DNA of 64,000 bases, from positions 1-64,000 of the forward strand of contig NZ_CALEMI010000126.1 in the NCBI RefSeq assembly GCF_937910895.1, in the 5' to 3' direction. Positions within the stretch are counted from its first letter, which is position 1, and every line of letters starts with the position of its first letter. A program made the translations under genes and the position numbers. The notes below the pieces were generated by a model. That model did not search any database. It was not told the DNA's origin and saw only the letters and a list, made by a program, of their open reading frames with translations. Origin of the DNA: an uncultured Dokdonia sp. (lineage in GTDB: Bacteria; Bacteroidota; Bacteroidia; Flavobacteriales; Flavobacteriaceae). Below are positions 45,947 to 52,965 of this stretch, piece by piece.

Positions 45947-46224
45947 TCCCTTGAAGAAGGGAATCTCATCGTAACGTAAAAATACACTTTAATCTACGTA
46001 TGAGAAATTGGATTGGTTTTATATCCTTACTAAGATTCTCTCTTTTCTTTTTTTCATTGCCAAAAAAAGAAACAAAAAAGGCTAGGCTTGCGAAACCTTG
46101 TCTAAATGTATTGCTCCATTCCTGAATTTCCTAAACTCGCTACGCTCAGACAGTATGAAATTCTACGGAATGTCACTTCACATTCTACGACAACTTTTCG
46201 AGGCCGGCAACTTCTGTTTTGGTG
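45947..46224. other. 278-bp spacer with a likely dispersed element
   Basis: Contains AAAAAAGAAACAAAAAAGGC, CTAGGCTTGCGAAACC and AAACTCGCTACGCTCAGAC, a word set I associate with spacer repeats of Flavobacteriaceae. No second copy is in this window, so this is tentative. No gene is seen. Confidence 0.4.
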
Positions 46225-46524
46225 TTAAGTATTCGTTGTTATAATCTGTTTCAACTGTTCTTTTTGCACCACCCCTGACTGTCGCCAGACTTGCTTGCCT
46301 TCTTTATATAAGATCATGGTAGGAACCCCTTTTACTTGGTATTTGGCAGCTAATGGTTGGTTTTTATCTACGTCTATCTTGACGATTTTGATAGCATCGC
46401 CTAGTTCTTCTTTTACTTGGTCTAAGATAGGTCCTAAGGTTTTACACGGCCCACACCAAGTAGCAAAAAAGTCGACTAAAACGGGAGTTTCTGAGTTGAT
46501 GATTTGTGAGAAGGAGGATTTCAT
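46225..46524 (-). CDS. trxA: Thioredoxin
   Basis: 99 residues, a single thioredoxin fold. The redox centre is ATWCGPCKTLGP (~20-31), with the conserved cis-Pro in KGVPTMILYKEGK (~66). It has no signal peptide, so it is a cytoplasmic disulfide reductase. Single gene in a repeat-rich neighbourhood. The assignment as the main trxA rather than a paralogue cannot be settled from the window. Confidence 0.92.
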   Translation of the reverse strand: MKSSFSQIINSETPVLVDFFATWCGPCKTLGPILDQVKEELGDAIKIVKIDVDKNQPLAAKYQVKGVPTMILYKEGKQVWRQSGVVQKEQLKQIITTNT

Positions 46525-46977
46525 TTTTTTTGTTTACTATAAATTTACGAAAAACGAGGTTATTGACTGAATAAAAAGTGGCTTCGGTACAATTTCCGCT
46601 TTCGCGAAAATTACTCAGCCACCTGTGATTCGTTTTTAAATGCGGGGCTTCGATACAATCTCGATTTCATCGAGATCACTCAGCCGCCTTACATTGTGAC
46701 ACAGAAAGGTCATTGAGTGATCGCGCCATAGGCAGGATTGTATCGAAATGACCGAACTCGACACAATTTCTCATGCTTCGATACGGTAACTTCGATACAA
46801 TTTCTCGTAGCTCAAAATCACTCAGTCACCTTGCGTTTTCTTTCAAAATCGGGGCTTCGGTACAATCTCGATTTCATCGAGATCACTCAGCCGCCTTACA
46901 TTGTTACAAGGATAGGACATTGAGTGATTTTAAAATCCTGAAAAAGGATTTTAAAATAGTATCGAAATGCCGGATTA
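46525..46977. repeat. 453-bp array of composite hairpin repeats
   Basis: No gene. Units in order: 46580-46624 (CTTCGGTACAAT ... TTACTCAGCC with the palindrome core in the hairpin slot), 46643-46759 (full composite), 46785-46830 (half unit), 46850-46980 (full composite). Full composites read CTTCGRTACAAT, hairpin, ATCACTCAGCCGCC, a ~20-bp link TTACATTGTTACAAGGATAG, then CATTGAGTGAT, second hairpin and ATCGAAATGCCGG. The last unit ends on the stop codon of the GIY-YIG gene. Confidence 0.9.
46597..46609. repeat. Palindrome core in a composite-repeat hairpin slot
   Basis: CGCTTTCGCGAAA lies exactly between CTTCGGTACAATTT and TTACTCAGCC. Confidence 0.85.
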
Positions 46978-47268
46978 CTATTTCTTAAATACTTTTTTAG
47001 CAAGATGTGATAAAAGTGCTACTTCTCCATTCATCAATGCCTCTTTTTTCTTTCGACTCCATCCTTGTACTTGTTTTTCTCGATAAAAAGCATGGTCAAT
47101 ACGGTCATATTCCTCATAATATAATAGTGATACGGGAAGTCGCTTTTTGGTATGTATTGCTCCATTTCCTTGTTGATGTTCTTCAAATCTGCGCTCTATA
47201 TATTTTGTGCTACCTGTATAATACGTATTGTCATTACATTTAAGAATATACATATAGCCTTTTATCAT
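46978..47268 (-). CDS. Single-domain GIY-YIG nuclease (UPF0213/YhbQ-like)
   Basis: 96 residues, essentially one GIY-YIG domain. It begins MIKGYMYILKCNDNTYYTGST, in which the GIY and YIG triplets appear as YMY and YTG, followed by the catalytic Arg (ERRFEEH, ~28), KRLPVSLLYYEEY and the metal-binding Glu region (HAFYREKQVQGWSRKKKEAL). Such proteins are candidate endonucleases with no fixed biological role. The gene is enclosed by composite repeats: its stop codon is the last codon of one unit, and another unit starts about 20 bp upstream of its ATG. A role in moving or processing those repeats is an inference. Confidence 0.88.
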   Translation of the reverse strand: MIKGYMYILKCNDNTYYTGSTKYIERRFEEHQQGNGAIHTKKRLPVSLLYYEEYDRIDHAFYREKQVQGWSRKKKEALMNGEVALLSHLAKKVFKK

Positions 47269-47289
47269 GATTTAAATATAACGATTATT

Positions 47290-47490
47290 GAGTCGGGGCT
47301 TCGATACAATTTTATAATTGCCTTTTCGGCAATTATAAAATCACTCAGCCGCCTTTGACTCGTTTATTTATGAGCTTCAGCGAAAGCAAAAACCACTCAG
47401 CCGCCTTACTATATTCTAAACATAGGACATTGAGTGATTTTAAAATCCTGAAAAAGGATTTTAAAATAGTACCGAAATGCCGGATTACTA
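47290..47490. repeat. Composite repeats upstream of the GIY-YIG gene
   Basis: A unit at 47290-47355 has CTTCGATACAAT and ATCACTCAGCCGCC around a strong hairpin (ATAATTGCC/GGCAATTAT). A second unit at 47372-47490 has a degraded first half and a complete second half (CATTGAGTGATTT ... ACCGAAATGCCGG), whose hairpin is identical to the unit at 46850-46980. Confidence 0.9.
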
Positions 47491-47542
47491 AAAAATAAAA
47501 TTCTAATATATTAGTATATTGACCATCTATAACTAACACACC

Positions 47543-47830
47543 ATGCCTAAAGATAAATCCTGGAAACAACTCATTTTAGATCTCGCAAAGGCGATCTTTG
47601 AAAGTGCTCGTGGTAAAACATCAAGATCAAGAACTTGGCATCAACATGTCGTGCCTTATGAAGAGGGTTGGGCGGTACGTCGTGAAGGGAATAAACGAAT
47701 CACGTCTAAACATCGCAAACAAAGTACGGCCATTACCAAAGCCAAAAGCATCGCCAAAAAACGGAATGCTGATGTGATTATCCATCGTGCGAGTGGCGGT
47801 ATTCGAGAGCGTATTAATTATAGGGATTAG
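47543..47830 (+). CDS. DUF2188 domain-containing protein
   Basis: 95 residues. The C-terminal ~55 residues match DUF2188 (EGWAVRREGNKRITSKHRKQ, AITKAKSIAKKRNADVIIHR, GGIRERINY). The N-terminal 40 residues are basic (SARGKTSRSRTWHQHV). Function unknown, although members are small basic proteins. It is the only plus-strand gene between the repeat array and the defence island, whose last gene converges 59 bp away. Confidence 0.85.
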   Translation: MPKDKSWKQLILDLAKAIFESARGKTSRSRTWHQHVVPYEEGWAVRREGNKRITSKHRKQSTAITKAKSIAKKRNADVIIHRASGGIRERINYRD

Positions 47831-47889
47831 AGTAGAACTTGGATAATAGTTTAGTTTGGAAGAAGAATCATAAAGTGTCGACAATCATT

Positions 47890-48513
47890 TTATAAATCAA
47901 AACCCACTTGCCAAAAATACATATCTATTAATTTCATAATTGGATATTGAGGATATAGTGTTTGTATCTCTTTAAGTTCCTCATTATGAATACCTACATA
48001 ATCAAATAGTGAATTTATACTTTTTTCTTTTAAGTTTTTAAATTCTTGATCACTTTTTTTTACACCTTTTATAAAAAGCCTGTCAAAGGCTGGGAGACAC
48101 CCTAACGTTCCTAAAAGTATTTTGCTTATTAGTGTATCTGTAGATGTAATATTTCTTGATTTATTTTTTGAAGTTATGTATTGAAATGACTCATAATATT
48201 CCTTAAGGTGTTTAATAATTTCCACTATTTCTGTAATACAAGAAACATCTACTTCATTGTTTTTCGAACACCTTAACTCAGGATATTTGCCTATAATTTC
48301 AACAGTCTCAATATGGATTTTGTAATCTTTCTGAAGTAATCCACTAGAGCCACGATACATACCCCAACTAGCAAGATAAAACCCAAGGTGTAATGCCAAA
48401 ATGTCCTTACTTAACTTAGTATTTCCAAAAGCTACATAACAATGATTCCAAGAGTTATAACGCTGAAATTCTTGATTATTATTGTCTATATATTTTTGAA
48501 TTATTTCTTTCAA
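47890..48513 (-). CDS. Third gene of a Septu-like module, unknown family
   Basis: 207 residues with no signal peptide or membrane segment. The composition is mixed alpha-helical, with a notable conserved-looking patch LALHLGFYLASWGMYRGSSG (~39-58) followed by LLQKDYKIHIETVEII. A later helix LGCLPAFDRLFIKG stands out. I do not recognise a named domain. Its start codon overlaps the end of the HNH gene by 4 bp, so expression is coupled to the ATPase-HNH pair. It could be an accessory, sensor or toxin subunit; this is inference from position only. Confidence 0.85.
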   Translation of the reverse strand: MKEIIQKYIDNNNQEFQRYNSWNHCYVAFGNTKLSKDILALHLGFYLASWGMYRGSSGLLQKDYKIHIETVEIIGKYPELRCSKNNEVDVSCITEIVEIIKHLKEYYESFQYITSKNKSRNITSTDTLISKILLGTLGCLPAFDRLFIKGVKKSDQEFKNLKEKSINSLFDYVGIHNEELKEIQTLYPQYPIMKLIDMYFWQVGFDL

Positions 48514-49478
48514 ATTAAATCCAAATCTTTAGCGACATCCATCATTAATTTACTCATAGGTCTTTTATGTAAATCTTTTTCTTCGATATAATTTCCTATT
48601 AAAGCTCTCTTAAATAATTCAGGATTTAATGATAGTTCTTGAAAATTAGATTTCAATATTTTTAAATAAGATCTATTATACATTTGAGCCTTAACAAATA
48701 ACTCTTCAATTACATCTTTTTGAGTTTCATACAATCCTTCAATGTGAAAAACATCTTTAAATGTTTTTGCATCTTTATTCTTATATTCTGGTTCTATAAA
48801 AGCTATCTTGATATCTCTCTCTTTTTTTGTGAGTAAGTAATTTGCCTTTGAATATGGTGTTAGTTTAAACTCATAATCAGATTTAAGAGTTTCAGAGACT
48901 ACATCCGTATATAGATTAAATTCGATAACCTCATTACTCTTTGCCCTGTTACAAGAAGTACAAGAAGGATACAGATTAAACAAACAAATACTTAAAAAAG
49001 GATATTCATCTTTAGAGTGATAGTGATCTACATCAAACTTAGCTGAATATTCTCCTTTAGACTTTATAGCTGTTATTGTAAGTTGAGAGTTACAATACAC
49101 ACAGGCTTTTATACCAATATCTTTAAAATATTCAGGATAAAAAGAATCTCTTAAAGCTTTATAACCTAATTTATCTAAAACTGCATTTTTTATTGAGCTT
49201 TTAACTTTTTTTGGCCTGCCTTTATATAGTTTTTCAATGAGTGGAACTTCTCCTATCTTATCTTTCTCATTATTCAATTTAGTAGAGTCCCAAAGTAATA
49301 TATCTGTATTATCGTTAAATAAAGATATAATACTCTCTAAATATACTTTATCATCTCCATCATCTATCTCATTATTTAAAGTCTTCAATTTCTTAATAGC
49401 TTTCTCCCTTTGCTTTTTTATATCATCTGAGAAAATGACTTGAATAGCTTTTACTTTATTTTGATCAATAGCTATCAT
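48510..49478 (-). CDS. HNH endonuclease (PtuB-like) of a Septu-like defence module
   Basis: 322 residues. A zinc-bound HNH core: CVYC (126-129), FDVDHYHSK (D151-H152), LYPSCTSCNRAKSN (C173, C176, N177), so two CxxC zinc pairs and the DH catalytic pair are present. The N-terminal ~115 residues are helical and Lys-rich; the C-terminal ~130 are helical. PtuB HNH proteins act with an ATPase partner, here the upstream gene, overlapping by 4 bp. The role would be cleavage of phage or host nucleic acid on sensing infection. Family assignment is by architecture, not by an alignment. Confidence 0.88.
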   Translation of the reverse strand: MIAIDQNKVKAIQVIFSDDIKKQREKAIKKLKTLNNEIDDGDDKVYLESIISLFNDNTDILLWDSTKLNNEKDKIGEVPLIEKLYKGRPKKVKSSIKNAVLDKLGYKALRDSFYPEYFKDIGIKACVYCNSQLTITAIKSKGEYSAKFDVDHYHSKDEYPFLSICLFNLYPSCTSCNRAKSNEVIEFNLYTDVVSETLKSDYEFKLTPYSKANYLLTKKERDIKIAFIEPEYKNKDAKTFKDVFHIEGLYETQKDVIEELFVKAQMYNRSYLKILKSNFQELSLNPELFKRALIGNYIEEKDLHKRPMSKLMMDVAKDLDLI

Positions 49479-51703
49479 TTCTCTATTAAGTTTTTAAGTC
49501 TTCCTATTTGCTCTTTTATAAATTCTTCTTTTTTTGACTTATATGCCTCAACATACAATTCCATTAAACTCATTGATAATAAAGGTTCTCCAATAGTTTC
49601 AATAATACTTTTACAATAATCTTGGTCATAATTCTTTTCGTAAAGAGGATGTAAATCTCTTAATTTTGAAGTAATATCATTCAGCTGGTCTTTTAACTTT
49701 ATTTTATCTGAATCTTTAGTGGAGCTCTTTAAAAGTTTTTCTTTTTCAAGTTTTTCATTAGTTAAGATTGCATATTGTAATGAATCAACTACTCTCTTTA
49801 TCTCAATTTTAGCAAACTCACCCATAAATCCATTTTCTAAAAAGAAATCATTTGCCAATAAGTCATGTATGTTAGCTCCAAATGTTTGTTGTGTAATTGT
49901 TTGAACTGCTCCATTATTTAGTCTTAAAATATTTGAAGAAGGGATATCTGATAGAATAAAAGGAGAATGGGTCGCTATTAACACATTAATGGACTTAATA
50001 TTTCCTTTAAAATATTTCCTTAATTGATCAATACCTTTAAGTAATCTATTAACAAAATGCCGTTGCATTTCTGGATGAAAGTATAACTCAATCTCATCTA
50101 ACATAATATTAATATTATTATACTTACCTAAGATTGTAGACTTTTTAATTGAGGAAACATTACGAAGATGATACATTATAGTATGTATAGAATATATCTG
50201 CTGTTTTTCTCCCGAACTTAAATTCTCAAATGTATCGTTTGGTTTCTCAGAAAAATGAAAATCATAATCAAAAACTGGAGGAGGTAAAAAATTAATTTGC
50301 TCAAGTGGCTCTTCTACTTGATTAGAATATACACCATCTCTCAAGCTATCTTTCTCATTTATTATATTTATCACAATGTCAGGGTCTTCTCTAAATGAAT
50401 ATCCATCCATTCCCTCTCCATATGCATCTTTAATTAGCTCTGGCTTATGTTCTTCACATTTAGTTTTTATGAAATTATCATGATTAATAAAATGAATAAC
50501 TTGTTTCAATTTATAAGTAACATGACTATCATAGCTTTCTATTTTTTTTAGATTTAATTCATAATCATCTTCATTAAAAATTTTAGGATAATTTTTAACT
50601 ATACGACTAGTCTTATATAATAGATAACCATATACTTCCTTCTCTATCCAAGAGCACAATTCATATTCTTTTAATTTAAATATTTCTTGATGCTGAGTGA
50701 TTTCATACTTAAGCCTTTCATTAACATTATCGTACGCAGCATCTATTAAAGTAATATCTAAAAGCAAATCCTGTAACCCTTTAAATCTGGTCTTATAATT
50801 ATCATATTTATACTTAAAAACAATTTTTTTTATTTTTTTATAATTAAATAAAGGATCGTTTTCATCAGTACTGTTACTCATAATATCCATAGTATTTACT
50901 AACAGCCTTGCCTTTTGCAGCCCTCTTTCATTATCAATATCAATAGATCCTTCTTCTCTTTTCGGATTGATTACTAATGGAGTTTGATACCCATCATTTT
51001 TATGAAAAATACTTTCAAGCCATACTCCCATATCTACAGTATTTAATGAGTGTATGGAGTAATTTAAAGCAATAGTATAAAAAGGAGTACGTCCTAGATA
51101 TTCATAAGGTTCGAACTTACCATCATTTAACCTTTCTATCCGATACCAGTTTATAGCATCCTTGAGATTTGTATCTATAAAAAATTTATAAATGTTTTTA
51201 TCTATTTTATAGAATATCTCTAAATGTACTCTTTCCTTATTAAATAGTTTTACACCTCTAAAAAATCGTTGTATACGACCATCAGCGTGCACTTTATTTC
51301 TCTCTAAGATTGTATTAAAAGTGTAACTAGGCTCTATATCAATACCAGGTTCTTCTACATTTTTTTTATGTTGAATAATATTCTTATAATCCCATAAATA
51401 AATAGCTAGAAAAAATAATTCTATCAGTGTACTTTTTCCGCTTCCGTTCTTTCCTACAATAGCCGAGATATGAATTTTCAGGTCGTCATTACTAGAAAAA
51501 ATATCAATTTCATTTTCAGGTTTTTTTATCTTAAAAATGCGATCATTAATATTTTGATTTGAATGTGATATCTCATTGTCTTCCTCATCTAAAAAAATAT
51601 AATCTCCATAAAATTTATAGACCTCCCCCTCCTGTAAATTCTTCCTAAACCTATCCGCACATCCCTTTAAAGGACGTATCCCCAACAACTTAAACCTACC
51701 CAT
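49475..51703 (-). CDS. AAA15/SMC-like ATPase (PtuA-like) of a Septu-like module
   Basis: 742 residues. ABC-type ATPase: Walker A GKNGSGKS (84-91), a long helical middle (~110-470), signature LSSGEKQ (495-501), Walker B NIMLDEIELYFHPEMQR (D536, E537) and H-loop IATHSPFILSDIP (H579). A further ~130-residue charged helical C-terminus follows the ATPase core, making it longer than typical PtuA proteins as I know them. The middle insertion probably forms a coiled-coil-like arm. It overlaps the HNH gene by 4 bp and starts 50 bp after the T5orf172 gene, so the whole island may be one transcript. Confidence 0.9.
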   Translation of the reverse strand: MGRFKLLGIRPLKGCADRFRKNLQEGEVYKFYGDYIFLDEEDNEISHSNQNINDRIFKIKKPENEIDIFSSNDDLKIHISAIVGKNGSGKSTLIELFFLAIYLWDYKNIIQHKKNVEEPGIDIEPSYTFNTILERNKVHADGRIQRFFRGVKLFNKERVHLEIFYKIDKNIYKFFIDTNLKDAINWYRIERLNDGKFEPYEYLGRTPFYTIALNYSIHSLNTVDMGVWLESIFHKNDGYQTPLVINPKREEGSIDIDNERGLQKARLLVNTMDIMSNSTDENDPLFNYKKIKKIVFKYKYDNYKTRFKGLQDLLLDITLIDAAYDNVNERLKYEITQHQEIFKLKEYELCSWIEKEVYGYLLYKTSRIVKNYPKIFNEDDYELNLKKIESYDSHVTYKLKQVIHFINHDNFIKTKCEEHKPELIKDAYGEGMDGYSFREDPDIVINIINEKDSLRDGVYSNQVEEPLEQINFLPPPVFDYDFHFSEKPNDTFENLSSGEKQQIYSIHTIMYHLRNVSSIKKSTILGKYNNINIMLDEIELYFHPEMQRHFVNRLLKGIDQLRKYFKGNIKSINVLIATHSPFILSDIPSSNILRLNNGAVQTITQQTFGANIHDLLANDFFLENGFMGEFAKIEIKRVVDSLQYAILTNEKLEKEKLLKSSTKDSDKIKLKDQLNDITSKLRDLHPLYEKNYDQDYCKSIIETIGEPLLSMSLMELYVEAYKSKKEEFIKEQIGRLKNLIEK

Positions 51704-51753
51704 ATTAAAAACTTACATTAGCAAAATTCATCCCTATCTCCTTAAAAATCATT

Positions 51754-52965
51754 TTATTTCTTAATCAAACACACATTACCACTATCATAGCTATACTCTA
51801 CAATCTCACCCGACTGAATTAAAGAAATGACGCTCTCAATGATAGGCAAAGGCACCACAAACCATTCTCTGGGCGTTATTCTTCTACCCTTCTCATCATT
51901 TATATCAATATTTAAGCAGACTTCTGCAAAAAAGCGATGTATTAGGTGTTCAAATTTTTGGGTATTCATATTGTAGCATTTATACCCATTTACAATTTTA
52001 ACATCTGCCATTAAATAGGTAGATTCCTTAGAAGCATTTTTTATCCGTTCTTGAACAGGAACCGTTGAAAAGCCAATTTTATACAAGTTTTCTATAGACG
52101 AGATTTTAGGGTTTAGAGATTTTGATTTTAGTATATAAATCCAACCTGTTTCTTGATCTTCTTCATTAAGAGAATATACGTTATCAAATAATTCCTGTTC
52201 AATTTCTGCTGCGGTATGTGACACAATTTTACCATCATTCTCTTTATTTAGAAGCGCTTTGTCTAATGAACGATACAACATATTACTCATCGTTCCATTT
52301 TCAAAAATAATACGTGTACGCCCATCTTTACGGAGTCTTTTGCCAGAAGAAAGTGTCACATTATCAGTTTCAAGATTAGCTTCTTCTAAAAACAACAAAA
52401 CCCCATTTAAAATATAATACGACCCTGATTTTAAATTCTTATCTGCATTCTCATAGGTGAACAAATTCCTTTTCCCTTCTCTCAATTCTTTATGAACTTT
52501 CTTAAACATCTTTTCATAAGGTAAAAACTCCGTATCCTTGATCGCTTTACGTTGCGCCACAAAATCAGTATCAGCCCTTTCTGATGAACTTGGCACGTTC
52601 TTTAATTTAAAAATAGATAAGGTTTCTTCAGTATCTAAGATGTTTAAATCATCGTCATTTAAGATATCAGCGACAGAGGTTATTTCTTCTTTTGTATGTA
52701 AAAGATTATGAGTGTCGTGGGGCTTTAGTATCTCCATCTTTTTAGCATCTTTTCTGAGTGCTTTTAGTCTTGACAGGAGTTTAAACTCAGTAACAGAAGT
52801 TGCTTCTGGTTCTCTATTATTTTTCTCAAAAAAGGCATTAATCTCTTGGAACGATTCAATTAAGCGTTCATCTTCTGTTTTTATAGTAGAGCTCTTGGGT
52901 TTAGCATCTAAAATACCAAACTCATCATCATTAAATATATCTTCTAATGTTTTCTTTTTACTCAT
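51754..52965 (-). CDS. T5orf172/MUG113-type GIY-YIG protein with disordered N-terminus
   Basis: 403 residues. The C-terminal ~110 residues hold a GIY-YIG superfamily domain: GWIYILK (~274-280), LYKIGFS (~294-300), VQERIKN with the catalytic Arg (R307), KFEHLIHRFF with the metal-binding Glu (E339) and REWF (366-369). Residues ~185-245 form a small beta domain. Residues 1-~130 are acidic and disorder-prone and contain a duplicated linear motif: DIFNDDEFGILD (9-20) and DILNDDDLNILD (100-111). It overlaps the helicase gene by 8 bp. It is the likely nuclease of a helicase-methyltransferase system. Confidence 0.88.
   Translation of the reverse strand: MSKKKTLEDIFNDDEFGILDAKPKSSTIKTEDERLIESFQEINAFFEKNNREPEATSVTEFKLLSRLKALRKDAKKMEILKPHDTHNLLHTKEEITSVADILNDDDLNILDTEETLSIFKLKNVPSSSERADTDFVAQRKAIKDTEFLPYEKMFKKVHKELREGKRNLFTYENADKNLKSGSYYILNGVLLFLEEANLETDNVTLSSGKRLRKDGRTRIIFENGTMSNMLYRSLDKALLNKENDGKIVSHTAAEIEQELFDNVYSLNEEDQETGWIYILKSKSLNPKISSIENLYKIGFSTVPVQERIKNASKESTYLMADVKIVNGYKCYNMNTQKFEHLIHRFFAEVCLNIDINDEKGRRITPREWFVVPLPIIESVISLIQSGEIVEYSYDSGNVCLIKK

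Noticed and set aside
46580-46980. Integron attC cassette array
   Set aside because: The stem-and-flank layout is reminiscent, but no integrase, no attI core site and no cassette genes are seen; only a nuclease gene is adjacent.
46580-47490. CRISPR array as an explanation of the repeated units
   Set aside because: Units are irregularly spaced, alternate in orientation and carry self-complementary variable parts; there are no uniform spacers and no cas genes.
47345-47569. 74-codon minus-strand reading frame
   Set aside because: It crosses two composite repeat units and has no support from domain or spacing.
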